Shown in pieces: positions 47,925-58,800 of a stretch of 64,000 nucleotides of DNA. The translations under genes were made by a program, and so were the position numbers. This stretch comes from Verpa conica. Lineage: Eukaryota; Ascomycota; Pezizomycetes; Pezizales; Morchellaceae. How positions within the stretch are numbered: position 1 is the stretch's first letter; each line of letters starts with the position of its first letter. The stretch is taken from contig JAUFSD010000013.1 in the NCBI GenBank assembly GCA_033030425.1, forward strand, positions 682,001 to 746,000, in the 5' to 3' direction. The notes below the pieces were generated by a model, which saw nothing but the letters and a program-made list of their open reading frames with translations, was not told where the DNA came from and did not search any database.

Positions 47925-49110
47925 GTTTAGTCCTGTGGATGTCTTTGCAAGGCCCTAAAAAGCCGAGTGAATCGACTCCTAGATCATACATTAGCACCCT
48001 CCCTGACCATACTGTTACCTAGTCCGTGGCAGCTAGGGAGAAAATTAGTTGCTTTCTTCCTAGCGAAGGTTATTCCTAAAATGTTGTCCTTGAGAGGCGA
48101 AAGCCAACCGAATCGACTCTTAGATTACCTTTAGTCTAAAAACGTCCCATTATAAGTAGTAAGATTACCAACTTATTTACCAACAAGGGTTATTCCTAGA
48201 TATATCTTTGCGAGGTGCAAGCCAAGTGAAGTGACTCCTGGAATGCAATATTCATATCCCCTTAGCACAGTGGCTCATTTATATCTACCAATGAGGGTTA
48301 TTCCTAGGTACGTCTTTGCGAGGTGCAAGCCAAGTGAATTTGACTCCTGGAATGTAATATTCATATCCCCTTAGCACAGTGGCTCATTTATATCTACCAA
48401 TGAGGGTTATTCCTAGGTACGTCTTTGCGAGGTGCAAGCCAAGTGAATTTGACTCCTGGAATGTAATATTCATATCCCCTTAACACAACTGCTTCTTCAT
48501 CAATGAGGGTTGTTCCTAGGTACGTCTTTGCGAGGTGTAAGCCGAGTGAATTTGACTCCTGGAATGTAATATTCATATCCCATTAACACAATTGCTCCTT
48601 CACCAATGAGGGTTACTCCTAAACATGTCTTTGCGAGGTGTAAGCCGAGTGAATTTGACTCCTGGAATGTAATATTCATATCCCCTTAACAAAATTGCTC
48701 CTTCGCCAATAAGGGTTGCTCCTAAACATGTCTTTGCGAGGTGCAAGCCGAGTGAATTTGACTCCTGGAGTGTAATATTCATATCCCCTTGGCATATTGG
48801 CTCCCTAAAAATAAGGGTTACTCCTAAACATGTCTTTGCGAGGCGTAAGCCGAGTGAATTTGACTCCTGGAGTGTAATATTCATATCCCCTTAATACAAT
48901 TGCTCCTTCGCCAATAAGGGTTGCTCCTAAACATGTCTTTGCGAGGTGCAAGCCGAGTGAATTTGACTCCTGGAGTGTAATATTCGTATTCCCTTAGCAC
49001 AGTGCGGCTCCTTTTGGAAATGAAGTTACCAACTTCTTTCCTAGTGAAAGGTTAATCCTAATCATGTCTTTGCGAGGCGTAAGCCAAGTGAATTTGACTC
49101 CTGGAATATC
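47925..49110. repeat. Satellite B: about 103-109-bp tandem units
   Basis: The core GTCTTTGCGAGGTGCAAGCC, continuing GAGTGAATTTGACTCCTGG, repeats about ten times. The motif TGTCTTTG or its variants begins near 48203, 48311, 48420, 48523, 48626, 48729, 48831, 48934 and 49065. Spacing is 108-109 in the first units and a constant 102-103 in the middle. More degraded copies occur near 47948 and 48085. Unit length is not a multiple of three, so minus-strand frames across it are accidental. Confidence 0.9.
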
Positions 49111-49139
49111 CATTAGCGTAAAGGTATAAAGTTCCGCTT

Positions 49140-49405
49140 AGGAAGTAAAGTGGCCTCCGTCTTAGCGAAGGGGTAGTCAATTAAGACTCCTGGAATCCCC
49201 CCTAGCTGGCACGGCGGTTCACTTAGGAATTAAAGTAAAGTGGCCTCCGTCTTGGCGAAGGGGTAGTCAATTAAGACTCCTGGAATCCCCCCTAGCTGGC
49301 ACGGCGGTTCACTTAGGAATTAAAGTAAAGTGGCCTCCGTCTTGGCGAAGGGGTAGTCAATTAAGACTCCTGGAATCCCTCTTAGCTGGCATGGCGGTCC
49401 ACTTA
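49140..49405. repeat. Satellite C: exact 90-bp units
   Basis: TGGCCTCCGTCTTGGCGAAG recurs at 49151, 49241 and 49331, spaced exactly 90 bases, and the second and third units are nearly identical. The segment GACTCCTGGAAT is shared with satellite B, so the two families may have a common origin. Confidence 0.9.
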
Positions 49406-49589
49406 GCAATAAATTACCTCTGTCTCTTTCATGGTGAGGGGGGAATAATCAAGCGAATCAACTCCTGAGTATTGCCCCCCTAGCCACATCTTTATAAATT
49501 CAGCACCGGCCTCTAGCTAGATCATGACTAGTAACAAGAATGGTGTTGCTTTTAGGAGATGGAATTTAGCTCACTGATTCTTTATACGG

Positions 49590-50480
49590 CGCAAGTCTTA
49601 TAGTTTATCTAGGTTCTCATGCGTAAACAAATGGAGAACGTAAGTTCAACAGGAGTTTACAATTAGAAGTCAAATCTACCAGCAGGAGGGAGGATAGTGG
49701 GCCAGTCTGAATGCGAGTCATCAGCTGGTGCCATTACGGTGGGTGAAGACAAGCCTAATTGTGGGTAGCTTGAGAACGTAACATGGTTATGCATCCTTTC
49801 AACGCGGGGAAGGTGGCCGATTACCAGCAGGGAGGAGGAGAGGGGCCGGTCAGACAGCAAGTCCGTTGCATCCTACGGCATGAGGCCAGCTAATTGTGTT
49901 ATGAACTCGAGAACGCGCAAGTTCAGAGGGGTTTTCTACAAGCGGCATAATCTGACATATGGGGGCTAACACCTGCTGGGGATGCAAGTCCTCAGTTGTT
50001 GCCCTTGTCCATAATGCAGTTTAAGCCAACATACTTATAGAGGGCTAGAGAACGCGCAGATTTTTACAGGGATTTCCTACAAAAGCTCAACAGTTAAATT
50101 TTTTAGTTGAGAGGGAGAGAACCCAACCTGGAGGCGCAAGTCCCCTCAGTTGTTGCCATACTATAGGCGCTGCTGAGCTTACTTGTGGGTACCGAGAACG
50201 AGCTTACTTGTAGGTACCGAGGACGCAAGTTCAAAGTACCTTCCAGAGATGGATGAGATCAACCAGTTGGGGGAGGGGAGGGGGGGGTCAATATAGATGC
50301 AAGTCCTCAGTTGTTGTCGGTAAGGCTAAATCGAACCAACCTACTTTTAGGTATGTTACTAGAGGGCGTGGAAATTTATAAGGATTTCCTACAAGGGGTT
50401 AAATTTACAAACAGGGGGAGGGACTAACCGGAATAGAAGTCCTCAGTTGTCCCTAAGATAGGTGGTGCCAACTTTGTGGG
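49590..50480. repeat. Satellite D: degenerate about 140-bp units
   Basis: Motifs GAGAACGCGCAAGTTC, GGATTTCCTACAA and GCAAGTCCTCAGTTGTTGCC recur in the same order. The GAGAACG word is found near 49635, 49772, 49909, 50048 and 50195, that is about every 137-147 bases. Units are much more diverged than in satellites B and C, so this array is older. Confidence 0.75.
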
Positions 50481-51439
50481 TATATGGGATCACCAAAGTA
50501 GACAAAGCTAGTCACTATTTATCTCCTTGGATGTTGATTATCAGGTAGCTCATCCCCGGTCAATTATTTTTCGGGTGATCTCCCCCTCCAGGGCCCTGGT
50601 TGATTGGGGAGATTGGTTACTTGTCGGTAGAAGTCGGAGTGGGAGTGTCAAGGCAAACAAGGTCGTGGTTGAGGCCCTTTCTAGGCTCCGTTGGTCGAAG
50701 ACGTGGGTGATCCTATTTTGAATTTGACTAAAGAATCTTACGGGCATGGGATATAGATGTGTTTACCTACCTTAACTTATGGTTCGTGCCAAAGTGTCTC
50801 TGGAAATGGCTGCAGCCCACTTCTTAACTAGTAGGAAGGGGTCAAGAAAGGTGCAGAGGCGTTGCTGAAGTGGTTTTGGGAATATACGGTTCATCATAAG
50901 TGATGTCTCCGCCTATGGTGTATTTGTGCATGTGCACTCATAGGTTAAACATTATTTTCTGGCCTTTGGGCGAGGGAGTGAGGTTTATATAACTGTAGCC
51001 ATACTACTAAAGAGGGGAAAGAGGGGAAGGGAAAACTTTGACGTTAGTCATTCAAGTAGGAGGGCCTAGTAATAGATCCTGGTCCCTCTAGTGTAATCGG
51101 TTACGTGTATGTATGTAACCTTAAGGCAAAAGGGTACAAGGGTCAGTATAGCGTTAGGGTGCATGTACGTAACGGAGACACCACTGAATTAATTACCCTA
51201 GGGGTCCTCTCGATCTCTACATCAAAATTGCAGTTTAAACTGTGTGGGAAACTAGGTTATAAAAGAAGCCGAGAATGGGCTTTATTTTACTCTATTCTGT
51301 TTAGAGAAGCGTAAATTAGCCAGAAGGGTTTGGTATAAGGAGTGGTGAGACCGTGGGTCGTGAACGGCTAGCTATCACCGGGCCATCAGGGAAGGACAAC
51401 TAAAAAAGCCCCGCTGGATAAAGGGACCTGGAAATCTTT
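50481..51439. other. Spacer without recognised features
   Basis: About 1 kb after satellite D. A 64-codon frame at 50527-50721 lacks recognisable motifs. Nothing else is supported. Confidence 0.45.
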
Positions 51440-52183
51440 ATGTTCTGGCCCGTTGGGGGGACCTGCCTATTGGGGGGACGTCCCCTGAACGGGCCAGCCT
51501 GGGAGCAGACAGGTAGGCATCCCCTGAATGGGTTACGTGTTGGAGGGATACCAGTGTCCCCCATATGGGCAGGTGATAAATCATGGCTCAACTACTAGTG
51601 CAAAAATAAAGTCTGTTCGGTTTGGTACAAGCAACAAAGTGATCTACCCCAATGAAAATGTCAATAGCAAAAAATTCCCCTTATCCCTATTCATATACAT
51701 AAATTCTAATATAGTCTTCTGAAGCTTTGTAGCTCTAATTTCATCCTAAAATTAGTTGCTGTGAGGTTTAGTTGTGAGGTTTGTGGTTGCATCGCCATGT
51801 ACTCAACCGAACAGACTTTATTTTCGCACTAGTAATACAGGCAATCCTAAATAAATTAAGTTAGTAGTCAGAAAAATATCAGCCTATCCTGAGATTACTT
51901 TAAGATTTTTTGTGATTTTATACCATGCATTGTTGTCTCTAGGGATTTTTATATTGGGGGTACTTTTTGGTAGCAAATAATAGTTATATGTTATCTGATA
52001 AATATGGGTGCTTTATAAGTGATGTACTTGGGTAAAATAGGGTAAAATAGCTGTCTACCCATTCAGGGGATGCCCTATAAAACTTATTTATAGCTACCCA
52101 TTGGAGGGATATCCCCCCCAACAGGCCGGCCCGTCCAGGGGACGTCCCCCCGATAGGCAGCGTCCCCCGAACGGGCCAGAACA
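51440..52183. mobile_element. GC-rich foldback element
   Basis: About 70-base arms at 51440-51510 and 52110-52183 are inverted copies starting TGTTCTGGCCCGTT and containing GGGGGGACGTCCCCTG. Each arm is itself a hairpin (GGCCCGTT pairing with AACGGGCC). The GC-rich arms contrast sharply with the AT-rich surroundings. Further copies of the inner module CATCCCCTGAATGGGT appear inside in inverted order near 51519 and 52057. A diverged single module is at about 53165-53225. A second, TA-flanked element sits inside. Confidence 0.7.
51595..51832. mobile_element. TA-flanked 238-bp MITE nested in the foldback element
   Basis: The arms CTAGTGCAAAAATAAAGTCT and TTCGG beyond it are inverted at the other end (ACTTTATTTTCGCACTAG). 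TA is present at 51593-51594 and 51833-51834. The AAATAAAGTCTGT word is shared with the arm of the 4372-4469 element, suggesting related transposase binding sites. Confidence 0.72.
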
Positions 52184-52674
52184 TTTACACTATACTCTAT
52201 TTTGTGGAGTAGACTACAACGAAGAGAAGGGAAAAGGAGGTCCCAACCTATGTACTTATAGTTACGGGCCACTGTATAAGCGGGGTACTTAGAGATCCAA
52301 TACCCAGAACACAACCCCCCCCACACACGGATAAAATAAGGCGTAGTGTAAGCGAGCGCCCAAAAGCAAGTAGAAAAAGCGCCAAACACACAAAAAATAG
52401 CCAATTTCATAAAGCTGTATATAACAGCCTGATAATAGGTAATTCTTTGGATAATAGAGAAAGCTTTATAGCTCTATAGCCTATCAATTCCTAACTTTAT
52501 TGACCCCAGCCGCTGTTTCTTAAAAGCTGTAAGGTAAATAGCTGTATGGTGTGATCTTCAGATGTATCTTTTGTATGGGCCTCACATACAAAATCCCAGG
52601 TACAATTCACTAGGCTAATAATTTTGACCTTGACGTAACTCTGCATTGGAGTTACCATAGGCTCTCGTACCCTT
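52184..52674. other. AT-rich spacer
   Basis: About 0.5 kb between the foldback element and the next MITE. No gene, RNA or repeat is supported here. Confidence 0.45.
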
Positions 52675-52676
52675 TA

Positions 52677-52866
52677 CCGTATAATCTCGGGTACAACGAA
52701 ATGGCTCGGGCTAGGTGGAATTGGAATACTTAAATCATCTTGTTAGGTTGTTGAGTGGCAGATTTGAGTAGTGGTTTTTATAAATTGGCGTGAACTTTTA
52801 TCCTTTTGGAAGGCCGATTTGGAACTATCTATTCCAGGCCATTTAGTTATGCCCGAGATTATACAG
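52677..52866. mobile_element. TA-flanked 190-bp MITE
   Basis: Imperfect 38-base arms share TGTATAATCTCGGG and AAATGGC in inverted order. TA stands at 52675-52676 and 52867-52868. There is no coding capacity. Confidence 0.55.
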
Positions 52867-52868
52867 TA

Positions 52869-53608
52869 TATTACTAGAGGTTTGTAAAGGTCTCTACACT
52901 ATTAGATAATTTACCTGTCTAGGGGTATTTCTCGGGATATGCAAGATAGGCTAATTTTGGTGTGCTTTGCCTGTTTTCCACTCACTTTTGGGTCACCATT
53001 TGTATAGCAGCGCAAAAGGAAAGAAAGACTCAGACAGGTTCATGTTTTCTGACTACCAACCCCTCCTCCTCTTTTCTCTGGTGTACTTGTATTAATTGAG
53101 CTTATAGCCTTGCCTTGCCCGTATGAGGGGTATGAGTGTATTTCTAATTAGTAGGATGGCTACCCGACTAGCCCATTAAGAGGGCTTCCCCCGATAGGCA
53201 CGCTCCCCTAACAGGTCAGGGCATATACACGATGGGAGGTCTCTGTGAGGCCTCTTAAGAATTATGCGGGAGTCCGGCGCCTTGACACAATCCCTACTTC
53301 TAGGCCTCATTGATACCCCTATAAAAATGTATATACCTATGATTAATTCATTCATTCATACTCCCATAAAAGTAGACATGGAGTTTAGTTATAGGGTGTG
53401 GGGAAGGCAAAAAAATAACTTTAGAATTCTTAGTGTTTACCCGTGAAAACTACTCCCCAGAAAATAGTACAAAGAGTCACATTTTAGCCCATCTTAGCCC
53501 AAGAACTAACATTTGTTACAAAAAGTATAAGCAAAAATCCTTATAAAATAACTACAATACACAAGCCCACTGCCCGAACCAAGTCTTATCCCCCTTAGTC
53601 AACCTGTA
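52869..53608. other. Spacer with one GC-rich foldback module
   Basis: AT-rich, without a supported gene. At about 53165-53225 it holds a module (CCCCCGATAGGCACGCTCCC) related to the arms of the 51440-52183 element. Confidence 0.5.
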
Positions 53609-54170
53609 GTATTGTGGGGGGACAAAAATAACCGCGGATCGACACCTCAAAAAACACAGAAATCTAAAGGTACCACCACAACCACAAGAATAAATATACC
53701 AGTCTAATAGCTTATTGGCCTAAAGGATAGTCCTAGATGAACATTTGTACCATGGAAAAATGTCTTGTTGATTACTCAGGCTTACTGTATTATGGGTTCT
53801 TTATGGCCACAAAAAAAGACTTGATACAGCAGGATCCACTGCTTCAACAAAATCCCTTCTTTCTGACAATTACTTGGTGCATATTAAGTAAAGCCCAATG
53901 TGGTAGCTACCCTCATAGTGATAATCTCTACTGAACAAAAATACCTAATAAAAATCATAAAGTAGTTTTTAGCTACTAAGGCACCCTGCAGATGGAAACT
54001 CCCAAATAGTACAGTGAATTTTCTCCCTGGCATAGAGGGGCTCCCAATGATGTATTTTTTCATGTGTATAAAGTTCTCATCTTTGTCTTATTAGCTTGTT
54101 GAATTTTGGTGGTGGGGGTGGGTTGTTGTCACTATGTAATCCACGGTTATTTTTGTCCCCCCACAATATC
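53609..54170. mobile_element. MITE-like element with 30-bp terminal inverted repeats
   Basis: Left arm GTATTGTGGGGGGACAAAAA and right arm TTTTTGTCCCCCCACAATAT are inverse copies, continuing into TAACCG[CT]GGAT on both sides. The enclosed 0.5 kb contains a 65-codon frame (53737-53934) without known motifs. Target duplications are not clear. Confidence 0.65.
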
Positions 54171-54327
54171 ACCGAGTCTTACCATAAAATAGCCCACGGA
54201 TTCATTCGATCTATGGTAGTCAAGCCTTTCAAAGGACAAAAACCCGTCTAGCCATAACTTTTTAAAACCACTAAACGCCATATATACACCAATACACACT
54301 ATGTAATTAATGAGCGTAAATCACCCA

Positions 54328-54932
54328 CTATCTCTTACTTTTTAACACTTTGAGCTCTTTCTCCACCAGCCTTTTCAACCTTTTTTTATCTCTTCTTTCC
54401 TCCTTACTCTCCTTCGGCTCTTTCACATCCCGTTTCCTCCGCCTCTCATCCTTTTCACCCTTCCTCCCATCTTTTTTTGACCCCTTCTTCTCCTTCCTCT
54501 CCGACTTCCTCTCCTCCTCACTCGCAGTCGAAACATCCTCAGCCCCGGCCTCCGCCTCAGCAATCATCTTCTCCACCTCCCCAACCAACACCCCACCTTT
54601 TACAAAACGAATATAATACTTGGCCATCTTCTCCATCCCTATCGCCGTCGGTAGCGGCATACTCTGCTTCACCGTAACACCTGTCGAAGTCCCAGTAACA
54701 TCAAGATTTTTAAGCTGGCTATCGAACGCCTTCTCCCACCACTGATCAGATGAGTGTTCCTTCTTGCCTACATCCAAATTAGCACTATAACTTAAATCCC
54801 CCCCTAATGGAGAATAAAGGTTACTATACCTAGACCATAATTATTCTTTTTCTGAGAGTAAAGGATCGGTCGCTGGGAATGTCCGCGTCCATTCGTCCAT
54901 TTAAAGTGGTCTTTTGTGAAATTAATAGGCAT
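54328..54932 (-). CDS. G-patch protein, TMA23/GPATCH4-like
   Basis: Two minus-strand exons, 54932..54830 and 54767..54328, joined across a 62-base intron (TGCTAAT branch), give 180 residues. Exon 1 holds a degenerate G-patch (FKWTNGRGH, RPILYSQKKNNYGLG). Exon 2 starts GKKEHSSDQWWEKAFDSQLK, the Trp-Trp signature found after the G-patch in Tma23-type nucleolar ribosome-biogenesis factors. The C-terminal 70 residues are an acidic-then-basic KE/KR tract (KRLKRLVEKELKVLKSKR), a nucleolar-type tail. Splicing is supported because it restores YGLGKKEH across the junction. The exact start is less certain, since the first glycines of a full G-patch are not evident. Confidence 0.68.
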
Positions 54933-55857
54933 TGTGAGCGTCGTTACACTTTATCGACAACTATGGGGTGTCGAAATGCCCCCAAAGATGGGAGGAATGA
55001 ACGTGATGAGCTGGCGTTGCTTGGAGGGTCTTGTAGCTCTGCGACTGTAAAGGTACCTGGTGGGAAAAAAAGCTTGATGTCTCCAAGTGGCGTTACCCGG
55101 GCTTGGTCACGTGTATTTGTACTAAGTGTACTCAAAGTCTAATAGTACTAGTTGGTTGACTACAAAAAAAGACTCCCTAAGCCAAAACTATTGTCACTCT
55201 TACACAAAAAAAGCCATCAGATCAGACCTCACTTTCCCACCACGACTACTACTAATGCTCAATTCTGCAAAAACAGACATGTGATAATGGTTATAAATTG
55301 CTCATCTACAATTTGATCCCAATCCCTCACATTCCATGCGTTTCTATGCCACCATTGATATCTCCCCCCTAGCTAATTCCAAACCCTTTCATCATCATAA
55401 CGCAATCTCTACCTAAATCCAAACCCCTTCCCCCTCCCAATTCGGAAAAATGATCCCTCCTCTTTTTTTGTTTAATAATACAATCTCTTTCGGAAAATAA
55501 AAAAAAGAAAAAGAGAAAAGGGAAGAGAGGAGGAGCCTTTCATTTCTGCTCTCCCACACCCCCACATCAAAAACAAAAAAACAAGAACCACTCCCATAGA
55601 GGCGCATGGGAAAGTATAATAGTAATAGCAAAAGGTAGTAAAATAACAGCGGATTTTTTTAAGAGACTATTCCCGCACAAACTCAAAACAGAAAAAAAGT
55701 AACAAAACTTGCTGTAAAACAAGAAATGAATAGAAAAAAAGAACCCATTTACCCCGATTTGCAATTTTAAACGATAAGAACCACATATAGAGAGAAAAGA
55801 AAATTGAACAAAAATTTAGAAAGAACGCTGATCACATAACTACCACCCAATACGCCT
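54933..55857. other. Intergenic spacer
   Basis: Spacer between the start of the G-patch gene and the 3' end of RPB1, both on the minus strand. Two overlapping frames on opposite strands at about 54880-55142 lack known motifs. A CACGTG E-box occurs at 55108-55113. The part near RPB1 is A-rich on this strand. Confidence 0.5.
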
Positions 55858-58800
55858 TTATGCATTCTTTGGCGGATCTCTAGGGGAACGAGGTGAAAAT
55901 GCAGGTCCCGGAGATGTTCTAAGCCACAGTCAGTCATATTCACAACAATAATTATTCCTTTTGTTAAGTAAAGAGATGCTTACGGTGACCATCTAGGGCT
56001 TCCCTGGCCCGGTGATTGAAACGACGGACTCGTAGGAGAATAGTTGTTTGGGCTTCCACCATAGTTGTTCGGACTTCCCGGATTGTACATAGGGCTAGTA
56101 GGGCTGTAATTGGGACTGGTGGGACTAGTCGGGGAATGACTGTTACCCATAGGACCACCAAATGCAGGGCTTGCTGGGCTATAATCCGGAGAAGTAGGCG
56201 AATACGCAGGAGAAGTGGGAGAGTTAGGAGAAAACGATGGCGATGTAGGGCTGTAATTAGGGGAAGTAGGACTAAAACTTGGTGAAGTAGGAGAGTATGT
56301 TGGGGAAGTTGGTGTACCTCCCATGCCACCTGGGTACCCTGGAGAAGTAGGCGAATACTGGGGCGAGGTGGGTGTATACGCAGGACTAGCAGCCATTGGA
56401 GAGAACCTTGGAGATGCAGCGAAAAATCCAGGGCTAGTGACAGCCATGTTCGGCGATGTAGGAGAGTACGCGGGCGAAGCGGGAGAGTACGTCATAGGGG
56501 ATGTCGGACTTGTGCCGAATGGGCTGGTCGGTGAGTAAGCCATAGGACTGCGAGGACCATATGGCGATAACCCTCCAAATCCAGGAGCTTGGTAATCGGT
56601 AAACCCGTTTGGTGTTTCTGACCCTGCATGCTGCATTGGCGAGAAAGCAGCTCCAATATCTGGTGATCCAACGAAGCCATCCGCATAGCTCGGAGAAGCA
56701 GCGTACGGAGTAGCAGCGCCATCCACCATGCCACCCTTACCCATACCGGGAATATCCCCACCACCATGAATTGTAGAATTGTCCACAACGACTTCCATCA
56801 ACATCTTCTCGTCCAAGTACACGTCGAACTCTCCTGTACCCAGAGGTGCCAACTGACCCAACATAACGTTCTCAGAGATACCCCTACAATCGTCCAACTC
56901 TCCCGATGCCGCCGCCTCCAACAAAATCTCCACCGTCTCCTCGAAAGAACACCTCATCAAAGCACCAGTGTCGGCCCTGTTAATACCGTGACGAGTAATA
57001 GCCATCAAATGACCACGTGCAGTCATGACATCGCAAAGCAGCGCAAGATGTCGCTCGTTGACATAGGAACCGTCGAAAGCCAACACTTGCCTAAGTTCTC
57101 GCAACAAAGCAGCCCTAGTCGCCTCGATACCAAACACTTGAAGAATCTCCTCGAAGGTATTAGAGTATGTCCTGCTAGTGTCGATTCCGTCAACCTCGAG
57201 CACGGCCTTCAATGCAGTACCGGTCGTATCCAACACCCATTCCTTGCACTCATCATCATCTGAGCTCATTATCATCGACCCATCCTTGCAGATCTTAATT
57301 CGCTCCTTGTCGTTCAAGAATGCCCTCTGGATACCCTTAACACCATTAAGTGTAAGTTCGTCCAAGATATGGTTCTCGAGACGCTTCAACATAGTATCTT
57401 CCTCCAAATCACTCTCCTCATCGCCCTTCTGCCCTTCTGAGTTCTTCATACGACATCGGATGTTGGGAATTTCCGCATTGTCGTCGCTCATGATGATAGA
57501 CATATCATTTCCATACTCCTGCATTAACTTCATACCAACTTTCTCAACTGTCAAGTCCTTATCCAACAACTTCTTACGATCAAAAACAATTCTGAGCAAC
57601 CACTTCGACTGCCTATCTATGTCATCGTCGCCAGTTTCAATCAAGAAATGCGAGAGTACAGTCTCTTTGTCCTCCTCAATAACGGTGTCCCTCGGATCAG
57701 GGTCATACCAAATTTCTGTAGTATCTGTAACCGATCTCAATGTAGTGTGCTCGACCGCAGACCGAAGTTTCTTCGCTGTTTCCTTGACGAAGATATTTTC
57801 TGGCTGCTGGTAGACCATCATAGATGGGGTCTTGATATTCTTCGCAACGTTGAGAATCTCCTTTAGACGAGGAACACCAAGGGTAACGTTCTTGGACGAC
57901 ACACCAGCGAAATGGAAAGTGTTCAACGTCATCTGGGTAGCTGGTTCTCCGATTGACTGCGCAGCTAACACACCAACCATCTCTCCCGGGTTCACTGCAG
58001 CACGGGCGAACCGTGCCTCAATCTCACCAAGCACCCATTCAAAAGCAACCTTGTTCAAGTTGGACTCAAGGACCAATCTTTTGAACGCAAGGCGAGACCG
58101 AAGATGGCACATGAACAATCTGGTAGCGTTCTCCTGAGCCTCGACAGATAGCGTATCGTTTCCACGGACAACAACGAGTTTTGCTTGTAGCTCTTTGACT
58201 TTCTGGCATGTTTCGATAGGGTGAAGATTACTTCGCGCACGCTGCTTGATTCGGAAAATTGTTCGTGCGTTGTCTAAGATACGGATGATATTAATCGGTA
58301 ATTGTAGTTTGTCCTCGACGGAGCCCTTTTGAAGTGATCGCAAGAATAAACGATCGGCCGTAAGTTGTTCATACTCCTCATCCAGAACACGCTGTACTTC
58401 TACATCTCCCTGAATTTCGTGTGCAACTTCCAAGAACTCGAGCGGGATCGATTTGGTCTTGTCCATAACATCCACCTTGACCTTTCCATCAAATACGACA
58501 TCTGAGCAAGCAATAACATCGACATGTTGGGGCTCGATATGCCCTCCGTCCAAACCGTCCTCTCCGTAAACGAACTGAATGATGTCTCCAAGGGAATTTC
58601 GTACAGTACCATCGTATTTCGCCATAACGTCTTCCAACGCTTTGACCAATCTTCTTTGAATATAACCAGTCTCGGCAGTCTTGACAGCAGTATCGATCAA
58701 ACCTTCTCTACCAGCCATAGCGTGGAAAAAGAACTCTTGAGGGGTAAGACCACGTAGATAGGAATTTTCGACAAATCCACGAGACTCGGGACTGTAATCG

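Noticed and set aside
48394..48884. Minus-strand frames encoding repeats such as MNITLQESNSLGL.
   Set aside because: The underlying satellite unit (103-109 bp) is not a multiple of three, so frame is lost between units; these are accidental.
47925..49405. CRISPR-like regular repeats.
   Set aside because: Units are contiguous tandem repeats without unique spacers, in a eukaryotic genome.
54879..55142. Opposing frames of 63-87 codons upstream of the G-patch gene.
   Set aside because: Neither has known motifs or convincing splice links, and one overlaps the G-patch first exon.
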